Source of the DNA: Spizellomyces punctatus DAOM BR117
Lineage: Eukaryota; Chytridiomycota; Chytridiomycetes; Spizellomycetales; Spizellomycetaceae
Direction: 5' to 3'
DNA length: 64,000 nucleotides
NCBI RefSeq assembly: GCF_000182565.1
Contig: NW_015971545.1
Span: forward strand, 275,683-339,682
The stretch's first letter is position 1. Every line of letters begins with the position of its first letter. The position numbers were made by a program, and so were the translations under genes. This document shows positions 36,838 to 47,539 of this stretch, piece by piece. The notes below the pieces were generated by a model. The model was not told the DNA's origin and searched no databases. It saw only the letters and a program-made list of their open reading frames with translations.

Positions 36838-38364
36838 GTGTAAGATGGACAAACGTTTGTATAGGGCGTGAAATGGTGTTTTGTGTACATACTTGTTTTT
36901 TCGAACGTTGGGTTCGTTAGTAAAGTTTTTTGTATACGTTTTTCATCGTTTGGATATCCACCAAAACCGTTGCATCCAGGTTCCGATGTTATCAACTGAT
37001 CATTCAAAATCCTATATTTTCTCCTGCGGACAAGGTTGTCTGTCTCCCATTTTGAGCTGGAGTGACGGGATCTGCGGTGATGACGCTTGTCCAATGTCCC
37101 CCTCCCAAATTCCGTACTTCTCGGAAATACCAAATCACTGTACTATCTACAAACCATCTCCATTCCTCCATCCGAATTTAAGTTTGCAATCCAACTGTTT
37201 TCTTGTTTGTCCCCGTTCATACCCAAAATTTCCATTGGCCACTGAATGGAGGGGGATTCCGAATGCCACAATGGTCCCATCGCAGATATGCATACAAGTA
37301 GGACACATTTACCCGTTTCTCACCTTGTTCCAACACACAAGAATGACAAACGCTTGCCCGTTCCCCACCTTGTTCCCGCAACAATGCTCTTGGAGCCTGT
37401 CATCTCTATCGTCGGTCACCGTGCTGTAGCAATAACCATTTAATTAAAGCCAGGTGCCAAAACCAGGAACCACAACCCCCAAAAAAAACCCCTAGTCAAG
37501 GGCCAACCAACAACTGATCCATGTGGCCCGGGCACCCTTTCATATGTTGCTTTAGGCGCCCTGTGTACAGACGCAGTATATGGTACCTGTCTTGTTATTG
37601 GGACTGTCACTAGTTCAACCTCCCCGACAAAGGCAATCACTTCACGAACGCATCTCAAGCAAGCTAAAAACAAAACACAATAACACGTCAATCCCCGGTT
37701 CATCCCCCACTACAAAAAAAAAACGTCCCCGTAAACCTTCTTCACTCGCCATCCTAAAAAGATCAACCCTTTCAATCCCATGTCACATCATGAATCATCT
37801 GCACCAGTCCATTTCAAATCCTCTCTACTCTACAGCATTGACGAAAGGGGTGTGCATATCTCAAACCCCGTTTAACACATCGTCACGACTCTGACTCAAT
37901 TCAAGCTCCGGTCCCAACATGTTAACAACATGCCTTCTGTTAACATGCATCGGTGAAGGACTGGTTGGAAATCTAAAGTTCTTTGATGAGTTGGGACCGG
38001 AGCTTTGAATTGCGTCAGAGTCGTTGCTACCATGCGAGGCACTAGAGAGTTTTTTGTTAACATCTTCCCCAGCAATGTTGAATAGGGAACGAGAGCGTTG
38101 TTAGTTGGCTTTAGACGTTTATTCTGGGGAGTAGATCCCGGATTTTTGTCACCAGAATACTGAACATGTTCACTACAGGCAGACATCATTTGTAGAAAAT
38201 ACAATAAAAACATCTTGCCTGCTGACAATGTGCATAAAAGGACGACGAGCAGGTAACGTTCCTCCTTTCATTCACCATCTTCTCTTTGGGTATTGTAAAC
38301 CTCGCCAAACATTCAACAAAAAAAAAGCAAAACCCAAACCAAAAAAAACCAGCGACCCCAAGAA
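36838..38364. other. Intergenic stretch with an inverted-repeat element
   Basis: 1.5 kb between the dehydrogenase gene and the small secreted gene. ORFs here look like noise. The only structure seen is the 34/35-bp inverted repeat listed separately. Confidence 0.5.
37885..38026. repeat. Short inverted-repeat (MITE/foldback-like) element
   Basis: Arm 37885-37918 begins ACGACTCTGACTCAATTCAA. Arm 37992-38026 is its reverse complement, differing by one inserted base and one substitution. The arms flank 73 bases that contain two further near-copies of TGTTAACA. There is no obvious target-site duplication and no ORF. It could be a non-autonomous transposon or a stable hairpin in a transcript. Confidence 0.6.
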
Positions 38365-38655
38365 ATGACCTGCTTTTCGCGCATCTACGCAATCTTGTTC
38401 GTCGTTCTCGCCTTGCTAGGCGTATCAGCTCTGGCCGCTCCATTCCCTCAAAATGCAGCACCGAGACCCAGAGCCGTTAAAATCGTTCCCGGGCCCATCA
38501 AATTTCCAAGCCCGCCAGCCATCCCCAAAACGAACTTACCAAAAGGCGAGAGAGTTCCCGTTAAAGATAACAAATATCCGAGCCCGCCTCCTAACGTTGG
38601 CGGAGGGGATAACGTTACTCCTACCCGACCCGGCGGCGGTGATCCGAAAAAATGA
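38365..38655 (+). CDS. Small secreted Pro-rich peptide, 96 aa
   Basis: Signal peptide IYAILFVVLALLGVSALAAP, with likely cleavage after the ALA stretch. The mature ~70 residues are rich in Pro, Lys and Gly, with two related PSPP steps (FPSPPAIPK, YPSPPPNVG) and a Gly-rich basic end (GGGDPKK). There is no cysteine, so it is not a classical Cys-knot effector. It is similar in style to the N-terminus of the larger Pro-rich secreted protein at 30.9 kb. Function unknown; probably extracellular or cell wall. Confidence 0.6.
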   Translation: MTCFSRIYAILFVVLALLGVSALAAPFPQNAAPRPRAVKIVPGPIKFPSPPAIPKTNLPKGERVPVKDNKYPSPPPNVGGGDNVTPTRPGGGDPKK

Positions 38656-39205
38656 TCAATGTGCCATGTCGAAACGTTGGTGAATTCGTGTATGGACTGG
38701 CTTGTATATAAAACAAAAAAAGAAAAAAATGTGTACATAGTGGAAGTAGGTAAAAGGCCATTAAGCGTTCGGCAACGATGGAGGAAACTTGTATGGAAAT
38801 TCGAAATGGACTGGCTTGTACATACAATATAAAAATAAAAAAAAAAGTTTTGGGTGAGCGGAGATGCTGGATTTCTGTCATTTACATTGACTGAAGGAAG
38901 TCCAACCATTGGAAATACCTCGGGGACCTCTAAAACCTCTTTTGAAATATTCTTGTGATGAAAGCCTTTTTTTTTTTTTGGTGCCGAATGATAGTCGGAA
39001 TTAAGAAACTGGGTTTCAAAACGTATTTTGAGAATGGGGAGTATTTCACCAAAGATGGGGACCAAAAAACCAAACATTTTGGAGATACCATAAACTGCAT
39101 AGTGCGGAGCCGATGGGTATTGGCACTAGTACATAGATTCCAACCAATTTAATCATAATTTTACTCGATTTAGACTCATGAACTATGGTTTGATCCAAAA
39201 AATCC
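38656..39205. other. AT-rich intergenic region with a duplicated segment
   Basis: Two related copies of TGGACTGGCTTGTA followed by A-rich DNA occur at about 38694 and 38810. Nothing else is recognised. Confidence 0.4.
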
Positions 39206-39213
39206 TATATAAG
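39206..39213 (+). promoter_or_regulatory. TATA box upstream of the Fanzor-like fragment
   Basis: TATATAAG at 50 bases before ATG 39263 indicates that the original promoter survives. Confidence 0.4.
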
Positions 39214-39262
39214 TTGTCGTGCCCATTTTCCCAGGCTTTCATCTTTTTCCACAGATATCATC

Positions 39263-40177
39263 ATGCCACCAAAAAAGAAGCAAAAGCTTGAAAACCCTAC
39301 CTTACATACCTGCAACAAGACTTCCTTTGCAAAAGCTTTCCTGCCAAACGACATCTACCGCCAACGGCTTTTAGATTACACTGCCATCATCCATCAACTT
39401 GCTGACCATGCTTCCCACGCTCTCAAATTCTACATCCTATCTGCACCATCCTTTCCCACGGTAGATCAAGATACAATCGAAGCGATTCTCTATCTTCTCA
39501 ACAAAGGAGAGGCTTGGCAACCAAAAGCTGATGCGAAAAAGGCATTGCGCAAATCCTTGTTGCTGTATGTCCAACAGTACTGCCACATTGTCGGCTTCGT
39601 TCATCCAAATCTACAAAAAGAGCAGCAATCAGTCAATTACCTGACAGCGAGTATGATGACGAACCTGAAAGTCAACGTTCAAGAGCATTTCATGCAGATG
39701 CTCCTTCGGTATATCAATCTGCGGCTCGATGTGAAGGGACAGAAGCAGCGACTGCCACTGAAAAGCGATGCACGGAAAGCTTTCTTTACTCGGCTATGCT
39801 ACTTAAAGTCAATTTTCCTTTTTGATATCGTGCCCAAGTCACTTGATGACTTGACCGCTGAAGAGAGTGAGCTTCTAGAAGAGATGTGGTCCTTCATTCC
39901 CCTTTCCGACCAGCCGCTCGCATATTCAGTTGCTGTTGACCCTCTCGCTTTCTTTCCTGCTTACTGCAAACTCTCTGTGCTGTATGAACGACATGGCTTC
40001 CATCGGTTCAGTGCAATACCTCTTCGTCGGTCTCTGATTCAGTCCCATATTTGCATCGACACGGTCATCCTGTACCAGCATATCCTTTGCATCATGCGAC
40101 GGGAAGTGGAAACTGTTGAAAAGGTCAACTTATGGTTGCGCATCTGTAATCTGCGGAACAAGGCTTTTAGATCTCAT
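39263..40177 (+). pseudogene. Probable Fanzor (eukaryotic TnpB-like) protein, N-terminal fragment cut by an LTR
   Basis: Continuous coding for 305 residues from ATG 39263, starting MPPKKKQKLE (nuclear-localisation-like). Motifs NYLTASMMTNLKVNVQEHFM followed by LLRYINLRL, and FHRFSAIPLRRSLIQSHICI followed by DT, match the pattern I associate with the N-terminal region of fungal and viral Fanzor proteins, relatives of the IS200/IS605 TnpB RNA-guided nucleases. The reading frame then runs into LTR sequence at 40178, so the RuvC-like nuclease half is missing. There is no stop before the junction, so the fragment was intact when interrupted. Assignment rests on motif memory only; an unrelated transposon-encoded protein is possible. 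Confidence 0.5.
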
Positions 40178-40750
40178 TGTAACGGATTTTTTGTTGGTAG
40201 ACTATGGTAAAGACAACTTGGGTCTCCTAGCAGGTTGTGTGGGTGTCCGTACTAGGAATCGTAGTCTCCAAATCCTTTCTTTGGGCGTCAGTAGCGACTT
40301 GAGGGTGAGAGGCAAGGAGAGTCGGTTAGTTGTGAACCGAGCAGGATTTAGAGGCTTCAGTGTGGGTGATCAGGCCGTTGAAGCGCTCTGTTAGGTTCCT
40401 GTTAACCTAGGATTGGGGTTGAGAAGCTAGTTGTGGGGATTTTTTTGTTGCTACGGCTTCTGGCCGCCGACTTATTTTATTGAATTCCTCTTTTTATACA
40501 AGAATATGCTACAGTAACGTCTACACTAGTTTCTGTAGCCTTCATTAGGGTGGCGGTGTCCAATCTTCCCATCTCGGACCATCGCCATGATCGATCATGG
40601 CTGCGTAACGTATCCTTCACGCTGCACTGGTGTAGCCCAGAACCGAGCTTGATCTTAGGGGTTTCGAAGCTTAGGTTACAATTGCGGAAACCTCAATCAT
40701 GGTCACCTGATGCCTTTGAGCGAACCAGTTTATCAGAGTCGTTCGCTACA
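40178..40750 (-). repeat. 3' LTR of the chromovirus
   Basis: The right boundary is set by the adjacent polypurine tract (coding strand GAAGGGGGGA, plus strand 40751-40760) followed by TGTAGCGAAC. The left boundary is set by TGTAACGG on the plus strand, that is ...CCGTTACA on the coding strand. The ends therefore read TGTA...TACA. No second copy is present for comparison, so the left boundary is inferred. Confidence 0.65.
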
Positions 40751-40807
40751 TCCCCCCTTCGAAAAAGAAGGTTCGGCGACTCGTCTGTGAGTGCCCGAAC
40801 CTCGCTT

Positions 40808-43800
40808 CTACCATGACGCAACTGGATAGTCGTTGTCAGCTTCAAGGCTGTCTTTGTTGATCGTCCAGATTATGGTAGCGTGCCCCATGACGTTCGCGCA
40901 GAACCAAATTTGGTCAGTGGCTTCCGGAGCCGGGGTTCCAGGTGTCCTGGAACTGTTGGGTCAGGTTACATAGAGGGCTGTGAACGTCTCTGCGGCCCTT
41001 TTCAAGTTAACCACTCGAAAGTGGTAATAGGCGTGCTCCCGATGCTTGGGACAGAGCTGCTCTTCTGTGGTTTCAGCTGCATTGGCTAGCTTTAACAACA
41101 CTGCTCTCGCGGCTTCGATGGCTATGTCCGCGAAATCGTGGGCCTCGTGATCAGGCCAGAGGGTGAAGCGGGCCATTTTGGGGTTTCCGGCCGCATGTTG
41201 AGGGACCCCAGCATCAAGCCAGGCAGCGCAGGGTATGTCCCGTAATCTCTTGCCTATCTTTTTTGCATCGGCGACAATACCGACAGCAGCTTGACCGCCG
41301 TTGGAAGCCCTACTGTAGGGCTCCGTGATATGCATCATGAGGGGCTGGCTCATGGCGTAAGGCTTCGAAGCCCCGTCAACCACCCAATCTTCACCACAAT
41401 AGTGTTCAAGGGTTTTGTTTGGGTCTTCATACAACTCACGAATCCAAACTTCGACCCAGGTGGCCATGGCTGCTCCGAGCCGCTCGATAGAGTTCTCGGC
41501 AGCGAAGGCGTCGCTTACTTCTGACCAGGGATAGCCTTCCTCAAGGGTAGAGAGGATGCTGACTCCTTGTTGTCCTCGGATATCAGTGGTCATGGTGTTG
41601 GAAATGAAAGCTTTTGTTTCGGTGTCGATAGAAAGGGTTTGCGAAGCAGAGTGAGTGTGTAAGGGAAGTAGTTCGTTGGTAGTTGAAGAAGAAAAATGAG
41701 GGGGGGCGAGCAGGGGCGCCCTTTTAAGGTCGTCGCCGGCTGATTTTGACAGCTCGGACGCGCGTAAGCGTGATCGGGAGGCTTGGTGTGGCGTTCTCGA
41801 CTGGTGAGGTAAGCCACGCGAAACTGGTTTTCTTTCTGGTGAGAGGGCATGATTATCATGTGAGCTATCGTCCGGATAAACTGCGAAGCATTGGTGGTCG
41901 GAAGCGTAAGCCATATCTTCCGGGGCGTCGCCTGCAAGGCTGACTACTGAAGAGTCATCTACTAGTGTGCTAGTGGGGGCTCTGGATCTCCAGTACTCTT
42001 CTAAGGCTTCGGAAGCCTCTGTTAGGGCTTCCTCTGGTTCCCAGGTATCCTCATGGGGTGGGTATCCGGACCAACGTATTCGAAATTGACATTTTCCGCG
42101 CCTGGTTCGATGGTCTACTATTGCTTCCACTTCAAACTCGCCCTCTGAAGCGTTGGAATCCTCCGCTTGTGCTTCCGCGACCTTTTCCTCAGTTTTGGCG
42201 TCGACAGGCTTCTGGTACGGATGTAATTTCGATATGTGAAACCATGGATGAAGTCGTCTCATCTTGTCTGGCAGTTTTAACTCGTAGTTGTCACGGAGAG
42301 GGTTACAGTCGGTCACCGTGACTGGTCCCAGCCATTTCGGAGTGATCTTGGACTCATACCCTGCTAGGTTTTTTGTGCTCAGAAGCACCTTATCTCCTCT
42401 CTGGAACTCCAAATGTCGTCGCGATAAATCATAATATCTTTTCTGCGAATCCTGGGCTTTGATCATCAGATCTTGGATAAGGATGTTTAGGTCGCCGAGG
42501 TGTTTACAGAGCTCTTCCGCATCTGCATTTCTGGTTTCTGACGGCCTTTCGACGATATCCGCCAGTGGATTGTGGGGCTCATAGCCTAGGTCCATTCTGA
42601 ATCGCGTCATTTTTGTCGCCTCATGTACCATATTGTTGATAATGAATTCCGCAACCAGAAGAAAGGTGTCCCAGTCGTCTAATCGGGTGTTGACCATTGT
42701 GGTAAGGACCTGCAAGACCGTTGCGTTGTCTCTCTCTGATTGTCCATCACCTTGAGGGTGGTAGGCTGTGGTGAGCTCTTGATTAATCTTTAGGTTTTTG
42801 CAGACCTCCTGCCAAAATCGACTCGTAAACTTGGGGTCGTGGTCCGAGATAATAGTCTCCGGAATGCCGTGCAATGGGACGTAGCATTCTATAAAGAGTT
42901 CCGCGACCTGAATAGCTGTCGCAGTGCTCTTGAGGGGCCATACGTGGATCCTCTTTGAGCATTTACATGCTATTAGCCAAAAGGCGTCGTACCCTCTGGA
43001 AGTAAGTGGGAGCTTGGTTACGAAGTCAGTCGTGATGACTGTCCAGCATCCTGGAGCTGGTGGTATGGGTTTCAGCAACCCCGGAATCAGTTGCGGTACC
43101 CTTTTTGAGCGTTGACAGATTTCACATCCTGCGCAGTGTTTTCTGAAATCTTGTGCCATCTTTGGCCACCAGACTTGCGCTGCGGCTCTGGCATAGGTTC
43201 TTTCGAATCCGAAGTGTCCTCCCCCCTCGTGAAAAAGCTTGCGCACCTTGGGGGTGCAAGCAGGGGGCACGTAGAGGCGCCAAAGGTCTTTGGAGACTGA
43301 AAAACGGTGCCACAGCAGGTTATCTGCACGTTGCCAGTCCTGAAGAAAGCGTGTGTCGGCTGTAGTGTAGGTGTCGGGGCTGGTCTCCCATAGGAGCGTG
43401 CGGGCCTGTTGGGCTATGGGGTGGAGCTGGCCGGTGAGGCCAGTGCAGATGGCGGCAATGAGTGCAGGCTGTAATGCCAGACGGAAGGCGGCATCTGCCA
43501 GTGTCAAGGAAGGTGCGAGAGCCGCTGGTGTGGTGCGCAGCCGTCATCTTCCGCGTTCCGCCACCCATATTTGGGTCGCGCTGGAGCAGAGGAGGGTTTC
43601 TGCTCCTAGTAGCCGTGAAAGTGTATCAGCGACAATGTGAAAACGTCCTGGTTTGTGAACGATTGTCATCCATTCAGACCAGTAACTAAGATCGAGGGCC
43701 CAGCGGAGAAGCTTACGGTTCTCACCTTTGTATTTAGCGAGCCACAAAAGAGCTCGGTGATCGGTAATGACCATGAAAGGCAGGCCTTCGAGGTATGGGC

Positions 43801-46117
43801 GGAGTTTTCTGAGGCCCCAAATGAGGCATCCGGCCTCGAGTTCGACAGGGGGGGCCTTCTTTTCCGAGGTGGTGGTGCCTCAGGAATGGTAGCACAGCGG
43901 GCGTTTAGAAGCATCCGGCTGTAACTGTTCGAGCATGACATTAAACACTGTGTAGGAAGCATCACTGTGAAGGGTGTAGGGGAACCCTTTTCTGGGTGCC
44001 GCAAGCACTGGAGCTGTTGTCAGAGCCTGCTTGGCGGCTGTGAAGGCAGAGTTTCGGGAATCGGTCCATGAAACTTCATGCTTCGCGATAAATCTGCACA
44101 GACCTTGGTCGGGGCACTTGCGAGCAAGGCGTCTGACACAAAAGGGGTCAATGGGCAAGTCCACCAACGATGATTGGCATAGATTGACCGCCGGTAGGTC
44201 TGAGGAGCTAGATTTCGGATGTTGCGAAACCTCAAATCGGACTCCAGTGGCTGTGATTGTAGGGGCCACCGCCGTGTCGAGCATGGATGGTGAATTGAGC
44301 TTTTCAGCGCCTTTCTTTGGGTCAGCACGACCCTTTTTAAGGTCTCGGTATTCGCGAATGCCCTCTTGGATAGCGTCTTGCAGGGGTCGGATGAGTTCCG
44401 CGTAGCGGGGGATGAATTGGGCATAGAACCCTAGGAGACCCACGAAGGACCATAGGTCACCTATGAATTTGGGTCGTGGCCAATCGACTATGGTTGCGAC
44501 CTTGTCTGGATCAGTAGCGAGACCCTGAGAGGAGGCAACGAAACCGAGAGCCATGAGCTGGTGAAAGAGCCATTGACACTTGTCGAGTCTTAGGGTGAGT
44601 TTGGCTCTGGAAAAGCAGTCGAGCCAGTCCGCGATGGCGTCTAGGGCTTCCGCGGCTGTCTCCACTCGTGTGTGGATATCGTCGACGAAGTTGTTGATAT
44701 TTCACCATTTGGAGGGACCCAAGGTGTCGTCCATCACCCGACAGAAGTGCGAAGGGGCAGTCTTGGGTCCGAAGGGCATAAAGAGTGGTTCGTAGATGCC
44801 GTCATGGAGTCTGATCGCGAGCCATTTGCGTACCGACGCATCGGTGATGGCGATTTGGTAAAATCCTTTGTTTGCGTCACCTCCCGATATGTATCGGAAT
44901 GGGACTGTGATGATCCAGTTCAGGATGTCGAGCATGATGGGAAAGGGATATGGGTCCCAGGCCATGCAGTCATTGGCTCGGCGATAGTCGAAGGCTACCC
45001 GCAGGGGTTTGTCTGTGTAGCGAATGATAACAGGATCGCTGGCAAAGGTTACTTCGGTGGTTCGTTTCCACCTCTGAAGCCCCATCATGGTGTCTCGCTC
45101 CGTCTCAAGGGCTGTCCGCTCCAACGGAGAGTACGACCGTGGCCTCGAAAGGGGTGGCGGAGCCAAGATAAATCGAGGCACATAAGGAATCTTGGTGTAG
45201 TTCCCTATGAGATGACCCTCATAGCTGAAGGCTTGATGGAAGTGTCATAGAATGTTGATTAGGGCCCAGACCACGGGTTTGGGTCGCTTGAGATCGATGT
45301 GGAAACGTTCTGTGTCTTTTAATTGGGCTTCGAAGGCCCCTGGAGCCCTCTCCGTAGAGTCGAGGTTCCATTTGTTCTGAAGTGTCTGCCATTCTTCTTT
45401 GGAAATGTTCTCTTCGGGGTCCGCAACCGAATTATGGGTCGCGGTGGACAGTTTGAGGCCTAACGGGGCCGTTGAGCTAGCAGCGGTGGCCTCAAGAGGG
45501 TTTTCGATGAGAAAAGTTTGGGCTGCCACGCGCATCTGTCCCGTGATTAACATGGTTAATCTAGACTTCTGAGCTTTGGCTTTGGTCAGCCGTGGCATTG
45601 ACACATCCTTCATGAATTCACCCTGCTTGGTCTTGTATGGCATGCCGCGCATGTGATCGGTGTCCAGCTCATCCGTTATGGAGCAAGGGATAAGGATGTC
45701 CGGATTCTTGAGCATCACCGCGAAACTGGGTAACGGGGGTTCCTGAACCAAGGTTTGGAGTTTCAAATGTCCCAGAACATCGTTGGCTAGGATGATGAGA
45801 GGTTTCCCGTATGCAATGACTCGGAAATAGGCACGGAAAGTCAGGTATTCTCCTCTGCGGCCTCTGAGGGAAGTTTCGAGGCATACTGTCTTGGTAGATG
45901 AGATACGTCCACCAATGCCTTTGAAAGCCATCGTTTCTGCATCCTGCAAATTGGTTTCGGAGAACAGAAGGCCCTGGTACGTGTCGGAAACCAGAGACTC
46001 GCAGGCTCCTGTGTCTAGTACCACAGGTGCCCAGAGCTGAGCGATGACGGCTAGCGTCCAGCAAGGCTGTGTTTGGGTCTTGGTCTGGCTTTTGAGTACA
46101 TTGCCTAAATCTACCGA
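40808..46117 (-). pseudogene. pol polyprotein of the chromovirus, one frame with five TGA interruptions
   Basis: A single reading frame on the minus strand with in-frame TGA at 45247-45245, 44704-44702, 43882-43880, 43546-43544 and 40963-40961, final TAG at 40810-40808, and no frame shifts. Protease: VLDTGACESLVSDTY near 46015. RT: LRVAFDYRRANDC, MPFGPKTAPSHFCRVMDD and the active-site FVDD near 44680. RNase H: HSDASYTVFN, then TDHRALLWLA, ending IVADTLSRLLG. Integrase: zinc-binding HEGGGHFGFERTYARAAAQV with CAGCEIC, and core segments TDFVTKLPLTSRGYD and ISDHDPKFTSRFW. Chromodomain: VEAIVDHRTRRGKCQFRIRW and WEPEEAL (about 41990-42135). An unusually long tail of about 400 codons follows the chromodomain. 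The protein is not produced intact unless UGA is read through. Confidence 0.85.
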
Positions 46118-46398
46118 CTAGAAGGCGTTGATGGAAGGCACCGCAACTACAAAGTGAGGCACTTTGAGACAATTTCATCAAAAATATTCCCAGGAAGAAA
46201 GTGCCACAGGATAAAACCAATGGTAAAAATTGGAAGCTTATGGAAAGTAAAAAATTATGTAGAGACATGTAGGGATGAGAAATGTCCCCATTTTCCTAGC
46301 AAGATTGCAAAAAGAATAGAAATATCCACATGTTTAAATGGCAACATTGGTTTCCTTGTTTACACAAAAATCCACAGAAGATGTAGGCAACTCAGGCG
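46118..46398. other. Junction between the retroelement and the viral element
   Basis: Base composition drops abruptly to AT-rich near 46150. A 106-codon plus-strand ORF (46154-46474) has no recognisable domain. I cannot place an exact boundary, an inverted terminal repeat or a target-site duplication here. Confidence 0.4.
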
Positions 46399-46746
46399 TC
46401 AGAACTCATCCCATCTCAACATTACCTTCGAGGCATACCATGCTCTGGAAACATTCTCTTCCCTACATCCCTGACGGCATCTTCCGCCGCTTTTGATGCT
46501 ACTTTTTTTACATGTAGCCCTGGGATTTCGTTTTCTTTCTTCATGCATGCCGGCACGGCGAGCGGCGAAAGCGGTAGATATGTACTGTTGACAATCATGA
46601 TGAACAATAGCATGATTTCGACCATGCGAATAGTTTTTTAGTTTATCCAAACATTCATAGCAGGAATACACAGCGCATTTCAGACATATGCAGAGTTGAT
46701 ATTCTTTAAAGCCTGTACAAGTATCGCAACGCATCGAAACGCGCAT
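46399..46746 (-). CDS. Small Cys/His-rich (ZZ/RING-like) viral-element protein, probably frame-shifted at its C-terminus
   Basis: Begins MRVSMRCDTCTGF and continues with CICLKCAVYSCYECL and HGRNHAIVHHDC. The C-x2-C ... C-x2-C ... C-x2-C ... H-x-H-like layout is reminiscent of ZZ-type zinc fingers. From about 46560 this frame becomes Arg/Lys-rich and unstructured, while the alternate frame reads a natural helix (VKKVASKAAEDAVRDVGKRM) ending at a TAA. One indel near 46570 is therefore likely, although a short overlapping second gene starting MKKENEIPG is the alternative. First gene of the left-hand minus-strand block of the element. Confidence 0.5.
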   Translation of the reverse strand: MRVSMRCDTCTGFKEYQLCICLKCAVYSCYECLDKLKNYSHGRNHAIVHHDCQQYISTAFAARRAGMHEERKRNPRATCKKSSIKSGGRCRQGCREENVSRAWYASKVMLRWDEF

Positions 46747-46784
46747 TTTTATTATAATGAGTGGAAGATTATTCAGCGTGCGTT

Positions 46785-47180
46785 TTAAGTACCTTTAGAA
46801 GCAATATTCTTCAACTGAGCATATTCTTTCCCCACATTCATAATGTGGTCATCCATGTCCAATAGAGTTTCCTGATGCTGCAATATGCATTTGCAGATCG
46901 CCCTTTTATCTAGCGTAGGATCCTTGATGACAGGCATTAGGGTTTTCAGGTTTATGGTGATAAGATGCTTTCGATTTCTGAAAAATGCTATAGACGAATA
47001 ATTTATGAAGCCATTATGGTTTGTATCAGATAATGTAGGGTCTTGAAATGACAGCGAGAATTGCTTCGTTTGTAGAATATCAGAGAAGTCTTTGATCATG
47101 TTTTTGAATGATCCTTGATGTAGGTCATCAAACATGGTTATAAAGTCGTCTTTGGTAGACCGTACAGATATGAAATGCAT
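46785..47180 (-). CDS. Hypothetical viral-element protein, 131 aa
   Basis: ATG at 47180, one base after the stop of the upstream gene, which suggests co-transcription. Mixed alpha/beta composition (FDDLHQGSFKNMIKDFSDIL; LITINLKTLMPVIKDP), no signal or transmembrane segment, no motif I know. Low-GC codon use matches the other viral genes. Confidence 0.5.
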   Translation of the reverse strand: MHFISVRSTKDDFITMFDDLHQGSFKNMIKDFSDILQTKQFSLSFQDPTLSDTNHNGFINYSSIAFFRNRKHLITINLKTLMPVIKDPTLDKRAICKCILQHQETLLDMDDHIMNVGKEYAQLKNIASKGT

Positions 47181-47181
47181 T

Positions 47182-47490
47182 CTATTTGACTCTCATCTCT
47201 AAAAAAAACAGCCGTTCGTTTCTCGAATGACCCAACAATACAAAATTGTTGAGAATAGCGAGATAACCACTACGCTTGAAGCATAATTGGTCGAGTTTCT
47301 TCAAGTGGACGATGGAGAGAATCTCTTGAAAGATATGTTCATTTTCAGGTGTTTGGGGTAAATAGAGAATTACCCTGCTCTTGTCCCCTCTTAACATACT
47401 TTCACAAAATTTCCAAAATTTATCCATGTCATCCTTTACAGCATCTCTTATATTGAAAACTGAATGACTTTCAATATCCGCGCGTCGCAT
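47182..47490 (-). CDS. Hypothetical viral-element protein, 102 aa
   Basis: ATG at 47490. Basic/acidic balanced, with helices (VKDDMDKFWKFCESMLRG) and strands (SRVILYLPQTPEN; YLAILNNFVLLGHS). The fold could be a small alpha/beta domain; no family recognised. Immediately followed by the 131-aa gene, 50 bases downstream of the fibre gene. Confidence 0.5.
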   Translation of the reverse strand: MRRADIESHSVFNIRDAVKDDMDKFWKFCESMLRGDKSRVILYLPQTPENEHIFQEILSIVHLKKLDQLCFKRSGYLAILNNFVLLGHSRNERLFFLEMRVK

Positions 47491-47539
47491 TCTTATCTTG
47501 CATAGCTTCTTTTTTAAATGATGGCAGTGCGCGCGTCAT

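Larger units (their letters stand above)
40178..46117 (-). mobile_element. Ty3/gypsy chromovirus-type LTR retrotransposon, decayed and 5'-truncated
   Basis: Minus-strand element with 3' LTR (40178-40750), polypurine tract next to it and one long pol frame (40808-46117) coding protease, RT, RNase H, integrase and chromodomain. No Cys-His gag knuckle and no second LTR are visible to the right, where AT-rich DNA begins near 46150. Five in-frame TGA codons interrupt pol. The 3' LTR lies directly against the Fanzor fragment, so insertion into that gene is the simplest history. Confidence 0.85.

Noticed and set aside
36881-37429. 182-codon plus-strand ORF downstream of the dehydrogenase
   Set aside because: Composition dominated by Ser/Pro/Cys with no domain; overlaps an equally long antisense ORF.
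40751-40970. LTR boundary at TGTAAC/GTTACA extending to 40970
   Set aside because: It would put the 3' LTR edge inside an open pol frame and without a polypurine tract. The site at 40750 has a clear purine tract next to TGTA.
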